Positions 8,574 through 16,827 of a stretch of 64,000 bases of DNA are shown piece by piece; the stretch's first letter is position 1, and each line of letters starts with the position of its first letter. The notes below the pieces were generated by a model that was given only the letters and a program-made list of their open reading frames with translations, was not told where the DNA came from and did no database searches. Source of the DNA: Pseudovibrio sp. M1P-2-3 (GTDB lineage: Bacteria; Pseudomonadota; Alphaproteobacteria; Rhizobiales; Stappiaceae); contig NZ_JARRCW010000001.1 in the NCBI RefSeq assembly GCF_031501865.1, positions 2,873,001-2,937,000 on the forward strand, read 5' to 3'. A program made the translations under genes and the position numbers.

Positions 8574-9407
8574 CTAGAAACGGTAGGCCACACTCACCAT
8601 TGGACCATGCGTAATCGTGTCATAGATAAAGCGGTCTGACCCGCTCTTGTGGTTGTTATAATCCACGCTCAAAGCCTTATAACCCGCCATCATTTGCCAG
8701 TCCGAATTGATCTGGTATCCCAAATTACCTTGCAAATGCCATGCAATCTTGGAACCCACATCAAAGCCCCCGATATCTGCCTGCCCCTGAACGAATATTT
8801 GATCTGTCAGCCCGTATAACCCGCGCAGCCCCACAAAAGGATCGACCCAACGGCTATCAAGCCCGAAAGAGAAGTCACCAAAGCGCGTTCCGCTTACATC
8901 GAGTGAGAGATTTGTATCCCAATAGCGGGCTCCGGCAAGCACATCGAACGTGTATCGAGGTTCACTCAAAATTCGATAGAAAGCAAAACTCTCCCATATA
9001 GTTTGACCGGCGCTAAACCGAACTTTAGCATTGGGGAGGACATCCTCGTCAACCGTACCGACATTTAGATAGGCAAGGTCCGTTGCAACACCAAAACGGT
9101 GACGATAAAGCGCCTCTAACCGGAACAACACTCCAAAGCGGAGACTATTGAGTATATCGCTATGGCTGAAGTCAATGGACGTTTCGGGAAGTATCCCGAC
9201 CGCCGCACTTCCGGTTATGGCAGGTGGCAAAAAATAGGGCTGGATGGTGAACTCCCAGTTCGCAAAAAACGATCGGGGTTCCAACTGGTCACTCGTATTT
9301 TTTGTATCTTCAAGGTCAGTGGCTTGTGCTGCGTGGGATAGCCCCCAAGCACCTGCATAACAAAGAACCAGAAATACCCTTAAGTTTTGACCGCTCATAG
9401 CTTGCAC
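8574..9407 (-). CDS. Outer-membrane beta-barrel protein of unknown function
   Basis: A 277-residue protein with an N-terminal signal peptide (about 1-29, ending near AAQA) and alternating aromatic/polar strands throughout, closing with SVAYRF, the C-terminal aromatic signature of outer-membrane barrels. Segments such as FDVLAGARYWD and GPMVSVAYRF resemble small 8- to 10-strand barrels of the OmpA/OmpW size class, but I cannot place it in a named family. It is transcribed away from the sulfatase gene, 190 bases apart. A link to sulfated substrates is conceivable from that position only. The start chosen is ATG 9407; MSGQ four codons later is an alternative. Confidence 0.7.
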   Translation of the reverse strand: MQAMSGQNLRVFLVLCYAGAWGLSHAAQATDLEDTKNTSDQLEPRSFFANWEFTIQPYFLPPAITGSAAVGILPETSIDFSHSDILNSLRFGVLFRLEALYRHRFGVATDLAYLNVGTVDEDVLPNAKVRFSAGQTIWESFAFYRILSEPRYTFDVLAGARYWDTNLSLDVSGTRFGDFSFGLDSRWVDPFVGLRGLYGLTDQIFVQGQADIGGFDVGSKIAWHLQGNLGYQINSDWQMMAGYKALSVDYNNHKSGSDRFIYDTITHGPMVSVAYRF

Positions 9408-9597
9408 CGCCTAGATACCACCCTAGGCAATGAAGCACAGCGCCACCCTTTCGTCCCCTCCGAAATCCTAAAGGGGATTTTTTCAATCTGCTGCGGAAGT
9501 TACCCCAAAACATAACATTTAAGGGATCTGGCAAACATGATCTTGAAAGCACTCTTCTACACTCTGTGCAGCCTGTGACTATGAGTGGAGTGGAACA

Positions 9598-11190
9598 GTG
9601 ATTGTGCGGCCTTTTCCTCTGGGGTTTAAACTATGTCTTTTCATAGCTGCATCCATTACCCTAATATTTTCTAGTAGTGCGCAGCAGAAGACCGCAGATA
9701 AACCCAACATTCTTGTCATCATGGCCGATGACGTCAGTTGGGACAATGTGGGCGTTTACAGTCAGGACCTTAAAAGCATCGAAACTCCCAATCTGGATCG
9801 TCTCGCCTCCGAGGGGATGCGCTTTACCGACTACTATGCCCAGCCCACTTGCACCGCCGGTCGTTCAGCCTTCATCACCGGTCAGCTGCCCATACGTACG
9901 GGGCTACACACCGTTGGCCTTCCCGGAGACCCGATCGGGCTGAGTGCAGAAGACCCGAGCCTTGCCCAGCTGCTAAAGAAGCTCGGTTATGCCACCGGTC
10001 AATTCGGGAAAAACCATCTTGGCGACCGCAATGAGTTCCTGCCAACCGTACACGGTTTTGATGAGTACTGGGGCTGGCTGTATCACCTCAACGCAATGGA
10101 ATATGAAAGTGATCCAGACTGGCCTGACGAGCCCAAATTTAATGACGAATTTGCCCCCCGCCACCTGATTCACAGCTGGGCGCAGGAAGACGATGACCCG
10201 ACAATTGATCCCAGATGGGGCAAGGTTGGTAAACAAAAAATTCAGGATGAGGGCCCCGCTCCACCAGAGCGGCAAAAAACGCTGGATGACGATGTAACCC
10301 GCTACACCATCGATTTCATGGAACGGTCGGTGAAAGAACAAAAGCCCTTTTTTGTCTGGATGGCCCCTGCCCGCGCCCATGTCTGGACCTACCTGAAAAA
10401 GGAATATGAAGACCAGCTTGGGAACGGGCTGGGCCTGCAAGACGTGATAATGAAAGAGCTGGATGACAATGTAGGCAAGGCGCTTGAGGCGCTGGACCGG
10501 CTTGGTATCTCACAAAATACCATTGTAATTTTCACCTCAGACAACGGACCGGAAACACTGACATGGCCCGACGGTGGCACCACCTTGTTTCACGGAGAAA
10601 AAGGAACAACATGGGAAGGTGGCTTCCGTGTGCCCGCAATTATTCGCTGGCCAGACAATGTTCCTGCCGGCCACGTGGAAAAGCAGATATTTGATGCCAT
10701 GGATTGGATGCCGACACTTGTTGCGGCAGCTGGCGGCCCGCAAGACCTGCCGGCTAAACTAAAAGAGGGAATGGATGGCTATAAAGTCCATCTGGACGGG
10801 TATAACCAACTCGATTTGCTGAAGGGTACCGGCCCGTCAAAACGCAAGGAGGTTATTCTCTATGAGCGAACAGAATTGCAAGCAATACGCTATGGTGACT
10901 GGAAGGCACATTTTGTAATTCAACCTGAGGGGTGGTTTGGTCCTAAAGTCAAACTCAATGCGCCCATCCTTTACAATCTACGTAGAGACCCCTATGAGAA
11001 GGTGGCAGTTGAATCCGGGATGTATATAAAGTGGCTGGGAAAGAAAATGTGGGCGTTTGGCCCCGTTCAACGTCTGGTGCAATACCATCTTGAAACGCTG
11101 GAAGAATTTCCTCCGAGAGAACCAAAAAGCGGGGCCAATTCGGGGAAAAACAAGGCGCAACAACTGCTTGAAAATGTATTTTCACAGTAA
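9598..11190 (+). CDS. Secreted arylsulfatase (Cys-type, formylglycine-dependent)
   Basis: Hydrolyses sulfate esters, probably in the periplasm, on an unknown substrate. The 530-residue protein starts with GTG, has a signal peptide (about 1-28), then the alkaline-phosphatase-fold metal motif NILVIMADDVSWDN with its Asp pair. It also has the sulfatase signature PTCTAGRSAFITGQLPIRTG, whose Cys near residue 85 is the expected formylglycine precursor, and a later metal-binding FTSDNGPE. Length fits the arylsulfatase A/choline-sulfatase-like group. A formylglycine-generating enzyme is not in this window. The following DUF4345 gene begins 45 bases downstream and may be co-transcribed. Confidence 0.92.
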   Translation: MIVRPFPLGFKLCLFIAASITLIFSSSAQQKTADKPNILVIMADDVSWDNVGVYSQDLKSIETPNLDRLASEGMRFTDYYAQPTCTAGRSAFITGQLPIRTGLHTVGLPGDPIGLSAEDPSLAQLLKKLGYATGQFGKNHLGDRNEFLPTVHGFDEYWGWLYHLNAMEYESDPDWPDEPKFNDEFAPRHLIHSWAQEDDDPTIDPRWGKVGKQKIQDEGPAPPERQKTLDDDVTRYTIDFMERSVKEQKPFFVWMAPARAHVWTYLKKEYEDQLGNGLGLQDVIMKELDDNVGKALEALDRLGISQNTIVIFTSDNGPETLTWPDGGTTLFHGEKGTTWEGGFRVPAIIRWPDNVPAGHVEKQIFDAMDWMPTLVAAAGGPQDLPAKLKEGMDGYKVHLDGYNQLDLLKGTGPSKRKEVILYERTELQAIRYGDWKAHFVIQPEGWFGPKVKLNAPILYNLRRDPYEKVAVESGMYIKWLGKKMWAFGPVQRLVQYHLETLEEFPPREPKSGANSGKNKAQQLLENVFSQ

Positions 11191-11235
11191 GCGAGCGCTC
11201 GCGCTCCAATACTCAATAGAAAGGGACAGGCCTTC

Positions 11236-11616
11236 ATGGATATTAGAAGTGTTTACCTGATAGTTATTGCTGTCGCGCTGTTTCCCATTGCACTTTCATA
11301 TGGCGCAGCCCCTCATGTCAGTTTGTCCTTCCTATTTGGCATTGAAGGCATAACCCTCAATGAAGTTCACATATTTAGAGCGGTGATGGGCCTTTATCTA
11401 GCCACATTGATTTTCTGGATTTGCGGGGCATTCATAGCATCAATTCGCACAGCTGCCCTGTGGAGTCTGGTGGTATTTATGCTGGGCCTTGCAGCTGGAC
11501 GCTTGTTTAGCCTAATGATGGACGGGGGCCCGAGCCAACTATTGATAATCTACCTTGTTCTAGAAATCATCTGCGCCGTGCTGGGACTTGCCTTACTAGC
11601 GAAGAAGGCACCGTAA
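11236..11616 (+). CDS. DUF4345 family small membrane protein
   Basis: A 126-residue, very hydrophobic protein with four predicted transmembrane helices (about 5-25, 46-67, 73-93 and 103-122). The conserved layout, with EVHIFRAVMGLY before helix two and AAGRLFSLMMDGGPS between helices three and four, matches DUF4345. Function is unknown in the family. It follows the sulfatase by 45 bases on the same strand, with AGAAAGG upstream as a possible ribosome site. Confidence 0.75.
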   Translation: MDIRSVYLIVIAVALFPIALSYGAAPHVSLSFLFGIEGITLNEVHIFRAVMGLYLATLIFWICGAFIASIRTAALWSLVVFMLGLAAGRLFSLMMDGGPSQLLIIYLVLEIICAVLGLALLAKKAP

Positions 11617-12268
11617 ACAGGCACTATCCATGCAGCTCGCAATTTCAATTTATATTTACATTCAGAGTTTTAGAGTAAAATATTTTCACGCTTAATTACT
11701 CATTTTAAACCGTAAGATACAAGTTACAAAACGCCAGCAACCACACAGCATACTAATAGTAAAATGGAGTTCTAATTACCTTCCGGTTTCTACGAGAAGC
11801 AACCACAGATCATCAATAGTTTAATCACCTCCCAGAGGTTATAAAGTCAAGGTTTCATCAGCAACTAGCTGTCTACAGCTGCAAAAACTGCCACATACAG
11901 TTGAGCTATTTTGTTATCCACTCTTTATATACACAACCAAAGCGTAATATTGTAAATTCAGATACTTTAGGTAAAGCAATCAAACACCTAATAATAGAAA
12001 AGTAATTTGTTTAACGATTTGAAAAATATGATTATTTTCATAATATAAGAGAATACTTATAAAACTCATTTTTTTGTAGGTCTTAATCTAACGAAAAACA
12101 TACTTTTGAGAACATTCTAGGTAGAATAATATTTCAGATTGTTCTTTGTGTTTTCTTTTCAAGCCTTCTGAGATTTAACTCAAAACCGGTTCACATTAAT
12201 TTCTATTAATATTTTCATAATCAGGAAAAGAATAGGTTGCCAAAAATAGATACATTCAGGGGCAACTT
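11617..12268. other. AT-rich intergenic region
   Basis: About 650 bases between the DUF4345 gene and the chemoreceptor gene, strongly AT-rich from 11640 onward, with no frame that reads like a protein and no structured RNA I could recognise. It presumably carries the chemoreceptor promoter. I could not fix a promoter motif by eye. Confidence 0.5.
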
Positions 12269-13954
12269 ATGCTTAGATTTCAACCCAAAACACTGCGCAG
12301 CAGAATATGGATTGCCATTGCCATACTTTTTCTCTGTTTCATTGCAGGAACAGTGTTTCAATCCTATGTTCTTTATCAAAGTTTACTTGAGGCTAAACGT
12401 CATGAATTGAAAGCGGTTGTATCTTCTGCCCGCTCCATCACACAAGGTTACTACAGACAATTTGAAAATGGCACTCTAACAGAGGAACAAGCGCAACAAA
12501 GAGCCGCAGAATCACTCAAAAGCCTCCGGTATGACGGGAATGAATATGTTTTCATTTTCGGCTTCGATTATCGGGGAGTTATGCACCCGCTGAATGATGC
12601 GCTCTTGGGCCGAGATCTGTCCGGCGCCAAAGACGCTGATGGCAAGGAGTATGTGCGTGAGACTATCGACTTAGGCCGTTATAAAGGACAAGGCTTCATT
12701 GAGTATAATTATATAGATGAAAATAAAGAGGCCAACGACAAAATCAGTTATGTTGTCAGCTTTCCCGAGTGGAAGTGGGTTATCGGCTCCGGTGTCTATA
12801 AATATAAACTCTTTGATAACCTGAAAGAATCTCTATCCAAACCCGTTCTGATATTGGGTCCTCTAGTGCTCTTTGCACTATTTATCGGGCTTCTCATGGG
12901 GCGCCGGGTCGCCACAGCGGTAGACTGGCTTTGCTCCAGCCTTTTGAGTGTTGCAAGCGGGCGTCTGCAATTTGATGACCAGTTCAAGAAGGATACTGGA
13001 GAATTAGGGGATGTTCACCGTGCCCTGCACCAGTTCAGAGAGCAAAATGCGGAACATAAAAAGATGGAGGAGAACGTTCGCAGGAACTTTGATGCGAACG
13101 TGAAGCGCGAAAAACAGGTTATGAGCGCTATCGGGCAATTCCGGCAGGACTATCAAGAGGCAATGAACTCTCTGGGAGAATTGGCTCAGGATATGAAAAA
13201 TGCGGCCCATGCATTCCGAGGCTTTGCACAAACATCCGAGCAAAGTGCCAATATGGCGTTTTCAGGAGCTGAAGAGGCTTCCTCCCAAGTGCAAAGTGTT
13301 GCGTCAGCTTCGGAAGAATTGACTGCTTCCATTCAGGAAATTCGGCATCAGGTTGACCGGACAGTTTCTTTCGTTGACACGACAAAGGCCAGCGCTGAAG
13401 GCTGCCGTGAGGATGCGCTTGTTCTTCAGGGGTTAAACACGGACATTTCTGAATTTTTGGAAGAGATCAAAGGCATATCCAATAAAACCAAACTTCTTGC
13501 TCTGAATGCCACAATAGAAGCGGCGCGGGCTGGTGAACAAGGTGCAGGATTTGCCGTCGTGGCTATGGAAGTAAAAGGGCTTGCAGAGCAAACTGAAAAG
13601 GCCGCTGACGAGCTGGAAGCCCATGTGACCTCTGCATCTTCCAGAACGCAGAACAATGTTGCCTCCCTTAACCAGATCAGTCAGAACGTGGAGCAGGTTG
13701 TAGAATTTATGACGGCCATCAGCGGCTCCATAGAACAGCAGCAAGCTTCAACACAGGAAATCAGCCGGAGTTCACAAGCATCCGCCCAAGGCACAGAAGC
13801 GGCGCATGAGAGCTTCTCCAACGTCGCCTCCTCTGCCGGAGAGACCCGCAAGAAAGCTGAGGATCTGCGCAAGAGTGCCGATCAAATAACTGACAGCATC
13901 AATGCGCTGGTAAGCTGCACGGATAGTTTCCTCGATAAAGTACAGGGGCAATAA
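12269..13954 (+). CDS. Methyl-accepting chemotaxis protein with single-Cache sensor
   Basis: Transmembrane chemoreceptor that would signal to CheA/CheW. The 561-residue protein has an N-terminal transmembrane helix (about 12-33), a periplasmic single Cache domain (about 38-185, with [19 protein letters not shown] and [10 protein letters not shown]), a second helix (about 190-208) and a HAMP-like linker. The cytoplasmic coiled-coil hairpin has its tip near 400-445 ([28 protein letters not shown]). Ligand cannot be told from sequence; this Cache class commonly binds small organic acids. No che genes are adjacent, so it is an orphan receptor. Confidence 0.93.
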   Translation: MLRFQPKTLRSRIWIAIAILFLCFIAGTVFQSYVLYQSLLEAKRHELKAVVSSARSITQGYYRQFENGTLTEEQAQQRAAESLKSLRYDGNEYVFIFGFDYRGVMHPLNDALLGRDLSGAKDADGKEYVRETIDLGRYKGQGFIEYNYIDENKEANDKISYVVSFPEWKWVIGSGVYKYKLFDNLKESLSKPVLILGPLVLFALFIGLLMGRRVATAVDWLCSSLLSVASGRLQFDDQFKKDTGELGDVHRALHQFREQNAEHKKMEENVRRNFDANVKREKQVMSAIGQFRQDYQEAMNSLGELAQDMKNAAHAFRGFAQTSEQSANMAFSGAEEASSQVQSVASASEELTASIQEIRHQVDRTVSFVDTTKASAEGCREDALVLQGLNTDISEFLEEIKGISNKTKLLALNATIEAARAGEQGAGFAVVAMEVKGLAEQTEKAADELEAHVTSASSRTQNNVASLNQISQNVEQVVEFMTAISGSIEQQQASTQEISRSSQASAQGTEAAHESFSNVASSAGETRKKAEDLRKSADQITDSINALVSCTDSFLDKVQGQ

Positions 13955-13970
13955 CACCACCCATTAGAGA

Positions 13971-14240
13971 ACGTCGCGTTCATCGACATTCACGCCTCGT
14001 GCTCTAATGCCATTTTGTTTTATGTGAAACCTTGAGATGTTTGTTTCCTCTCGCAGGCGAACGTGGTCCCCGGATCAAGTCCGGGGCGACACTCTAGAAT
14101 CTCTACAAGGTTATACTGGCCCCCGAGCCGGTATCCATAAATGACCCTATAGGTCCCTGTTCATACTGCTTGGTATAAGTGCTCTCTCTTGAGGAAATTT
14201 CTGTCGTTTGATTGGTTTCCCTCAAATGGAACGCACTTTA
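13971..14240 (+). repeat. Copy B of the dispersed intergenic repeat, interrupted
   Basis: The left block (13971-14010) matches copy A at 3541-3580, sharing TTCACGCCTCG. The right block (14191-14240) matches the CGTTTGATTG...TCAAA-GGAACGCAC part of copy A. In copy A the blocks are about 30 bases apart; here about 180 bases, including the CCCCGGA palindrome, lie between them. This looks like one repeat interrupted by another. Confidence 0.5.
14068..14086. repeat. REP-like GC palindrome
   Basis: CCCCGGATCAAGTCCGGGG has 7-bp perfect arms around TCAAG. Palindromes of this CCCGGA...TCCGGG type are common dispersed intergenic repeats in alphaproteobacteria (general knowledge). Only one copy was noticed in this window. 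Confidence 0.55.
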
Positions 14241-14268
14241 TGAAGTGAAGGGGTCGCCCTTCACTTCA
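14241..14268. repeat. Perfect 12-bp hairpin
   Basis: TGAAGTGAAGGG at 14241-14252 pairs perfectly with CCCTTCACTTCA at 14257-14268 around GTCG. There is no T-run on either side, so it is not a canonical terminator, although it lies about 80 bases past the end of the long T6SS operon and could stabilise or end that transcript. Confidence 0.5.
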
Positions 14269-14345
14269 AATTGGGAAAAACAAGTTTATTCCAATCAGCC
14301 CAAAGCCGTTCCGGCGCTCAAAATTCTCGGCAGCCCTGTTTTGAA

Positions 14346-15233
14346 CTACCAATGACAAGAGGCCCGGAGCGGTTTTATTTCTCGCGAGAGTTTTGAGATT
14401 GAAAAGAGGTAGCTTTTTAGCTTGCCCTCATTGCGCAGGTCAATTTGCACCCGGTTGCTGGCAAACCAGCGGCTAATCTGCTTAATGCTCCCCAGCCCTC
14501 GAGGAGCCAGAATAACTTTCCCGTTTTCAGTCGTTCGCCAAACTTCCTGATCTGTCCGCTTGGAGTTCAAACGAATGTTCACCGACACGCGCCGCAGATC
14601 CACAGGATCATCCAGAATCACGGCGGCTGTTGTAATATCTTCTTCGCAAGAAATCATCAAAGTGGCGAGAGCTGCGGACCTTTCAACATCAGAAGGGGGA
14701 AGCTCGCGGGTTGTGAGATAAACATTGGGTTTGAGCGAAGGGTTAAACGTCAATTGGCTCTTTTCACCGTTCAATGCCGCTGTCTTTTCCGGACTGGCGT
14801 CCCTATTTGTTTGTATGGACGTCTGTTTCGCCTGCTTTTTCAAAGTAGTGATATAGTCTTGCAGCTCAGCTTTCGTCAAAAGGTCTGTGCTCGTCCCATA
14901 ACGATAGCGCACAACCCAGTCGCCTTCATCGGGAAGCCGGAGGTCTTCCACCTCATTCGCCAGCACTTCCAACCGGCCCGGTTCCAAGGCTTTCGCAGGC
15001 GTGTTGGAGGTCTGTTCGGTTTCCTTGGAGATTACAGTAAGGCCAGTTCCGAGAAGCTCATCAAAACAAGACAGCCGGTCCACACGGTCTGCTTCCAAGC
15101 GGCAACTTTCCAGTAGGTCGCTATCAACTTCGATAAGTGTTGTCTTCGCTCCTGCGGTCTCAAAGGGCAACACGGTTGCCGTACAAACGGATAGGATCAG
15201 CGATGACCTGATGAACACTTTGAAAAAAGACAT
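14346..15233 (-). CDS. vasI: T6SS-associated protein VasI/TagO family
   Basis: A 295-residue exported accessory protein of type VI secretion, matching the VasI family in its C-terminal half: SCEEDITTAAVILDDP, a middle strand-rich region, and a final helix region RFSISKLS-like. It has a signal peptide (about 1-29) and early conserved cysteines in LLESCRLEADRVDRLSCFDELL, typical of this family. Role in the family is poorly defined. It is the last gene of the minus-strand T6SS operon, beginning two bases after vasH ends, so it is presumably co-translated with it. Confidence 0.82.
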   Translation of the reverse strand: MSFFKVFIRSSLILSVCTATVLPFETAGAKTTLIEVDSDLLESCRLEADRVDRLSCFDELLGTGLTVISKETEQTSNTPAKALEPGRLEVLANEVEDLRLPDEGDWVVRYRYGTSTDLLTKAELQDYITTLKKQAKQTSIQTNRDASPEKTAALNGEKSQLTFNPSLKPNVYLTTRELPPSDVERSAALATLMISCEEDITTAAVILDDPVDLRRVSVNIRLNSKRTDQEVWRTTENGKVILAPRGLGSIKQISRWFASNRVQIDLRNEGKLKSYLFSISKLSREIKPLRASCHW

Positions 15234-15235
15234 AT

Positions 15236-16819
15236 CTAAAATCCCTGATCTTTAATCTTAAATTGGCTGAGCTTATTGGAGAGCGTGCGTTGTGGCAGGT
15301 TGAGGTACTGCGCCATTTCGCGGCGGTTGCCCGCATATTTATTGTAGGCGAACAGCAAGATACCCCGTTCAAATTGGCTTACACTCTCCTTCAAGCCTCT
15401 TTCGGTAAGATGCCCGTCCATAGGCTGCAATGTCTCCTCCTCCGACTTAGCTGCAGTGCTCTTTTTTGCGCTGACAGGTTGAGGAACCATGGAAGCTTTG
15501 AGAAAGGCCTTTGAAATCACAGGCTCATGCCCCGCCAGAAACGAGGCGTTGATAATGCAATTTTGTAGCTCTCTGATATTTCCAGAAAATTCTTGCTCAT
15601 CGAGGAAAAGATAGGCTTCATCTGAAAGATGCTTGGGCTGCTCGCCGTTTCTTGACGCCACTTCTTTCAAGAAATACTCGGCAAGGTAACCGATATCCCC
15701 CGTTCTCTCCCGCAGTGGCGGCAGATGAATCCTAAGCTGGGATATTCTGTGAAACAGATCAGCACGAAAGCGCCCCTCGTTTATTTCAAGGGCTAAATCG
15801 CGGTGGGTTGCCGTCACTAGCCTAAAGTTAACGGGCTTGGGGTGATCGCTCCCCAAAGGTCGGACAGACTTCTCCTGTAACACCCGCAGCAGCTTCACCT
15901 GCAGGTCTATGCGCATATCCCCGATTTCATCCAGAAACAGCGTCCCTCCTTCCGCCCGATGCAGCAAACCTTCCTTATTCTGGTCCGCGCCGGTAAAAGC
16001 CCCTTTGGTATACCCAAACAGTTCACTTTCAATCAGGTGCTCAGGAAGGGCTGATATATTTTCCGCAATGAACGGACCACTGGAATATTCTGAGAGGTGG
16101 TGGAGAGACTTTGCTGCCAGTTCCTTACCCGTTCCGGTTTCGCCCGTAATCAAGGTGGCATAAGAGCTCGGTGCAAACTGAGCCAGTTTGCTGCGCACCT
16201 CCCTTATCTGAGCGGAGGCTCCAACCATCCTGTCGGAGAGCATCGCCTCCAAGCGATTTTCTTCTTTTTGCTTTAATAAAGGGCCATCCTTTTTAAGCTG
16301 TACCTGCTTTTCAAAGGACGAAACCAGCGGTTTTAGCTGAAAGTAAGCTTCGCTCAGCTGACTTAAACATGAGTATTCATGCTCAAGGTCTGACTGTTTT
16401 AAAGGCTCGCCAATGAGGAAAAAATAGTACTTCCCATTGGTCTTTCCTTTGGCCGCCTCAATATCAACTCGGTGGGCGCGAAAGTGCCCTCTTTCCGCAA
16501 AAAGAACCTGCTTTAAGTCTCCATTTGGCAAACGGGCGCTTGGAAGCTCTATGTAACTTGGCCTTGTTCTTAAAACCTCCAGGCAGCTGTACTTTATAGA
16601 GCGAAATCCGATGCGAAGATCGGGGAGCTTTTGCAGGGAAAAGCCCCCTTCACTCAATAACGGAATGATAGAGCGTCCGGTTACATCAGGTGTGTAAACC
16701 ACCAGCGCCTTGCCACGGGCAAGGGCGCAGGTACCAGACGCAAAACTGGCATCTAGCTGAGCAGCGCTTTGACAGTGTGACAAAGCCAATAGGTGGTTTA
16801 CAAGAGCGCACTCAGACAT
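15236..16819 (-). CDS. vasH: Sigma-54-dependent activator, VasH type
   Basis: Bacterial enhancer-binding protein that would activate RpoN-dependent T6SS promoters. The 527-residue protein has an N-terminal regulatory region (about 1-195) of no recognised receiver type. The central AAA+ domain carries Walker A GETGTGKE near 225-232 and an intact GAFTGA loop near 273-278 for contacting sigma-54. The C-terminal Fis-type helix-turn-helix (about 485-525) includes YAGNRREMAQYLNLPQRTLSNKL. VasH proteins in other bacteria are encoded inside T6SS clusters and control hcp and core operons, which fits its place between clpV and vasI. I found no clear -24/-12 promoter in the intergenic regions scanned. 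Confidence 0.9.
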   Translation of the reverse strand: MSECALVNHLLALSHCQSAAQLDASFASGTCALARGKALVVYTPDVTGRSIIPLLSEGGFSLQKLPDLRIGFRSIKYSCLEVLRTRPSYIELPSARLPNGDLKQVLFAERGHFRAHRVDIEAAKGKTNGKYYFFLIGEPLKQSDLEHEYSCLSQLSEAYFQLKPLVSSFEKQVQLKKDGPLLKQKEENRLEAMLSDRMVGASAQIREVRSKLAQFAPSSYATLITGETGTGKELAAKSLHHLSEYSSGPFIAENISALPEHLIESELFGYTKGAFTGADQNKEGLLHRAEGGTLFLDEIGDMRIDLQVKLLRVLQEKSVRPLGSDHPKPVNFRLVTATHRDLALEINEGRFRADLFHRISQLRIHLPPLRERTGDIGYLAEYFLKEVASRNGEQPKHLSDEAYLFLDEQEFSGNIRELQNCIINASFLAGHEPVISKAFLKASMVPQPVSAKKSTAAKSEEETLQPMDGHLTERGLKESVSQFERGILLFAYNKYAGNRREMAQYLNLPQRTLSNKLSQFKIKDQGF

Positions 16820-16827
16820 GAGACCCC

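Larger units (their letters stand above)
13955..14345. other. Repeat-rich intergenic region
   Basis: The 391 bases between the chemoreceptor and vasI contain no supported gene. They hold copy B of the dispersed repeat (from 13971, apparently split), a CCCCGGA palindrome at 14068-14086 inside it, and a perfect 12-bp hairpin at 14241-14268. Confidence 0.6.

Noticed and set aside
11191-11202. GCGAGCGCTCGC palindrome after the sulfatase gene
   Set aside because: A short self-complementary 12-mer without a loop or T-run; not a convincing terminator or operator.
14445-15116. Two-hundred-codon plus-strand frame opposite vasI
   Set aside because: Complement of a recognised gene, with arginine- and cysteine-rich noise translation.
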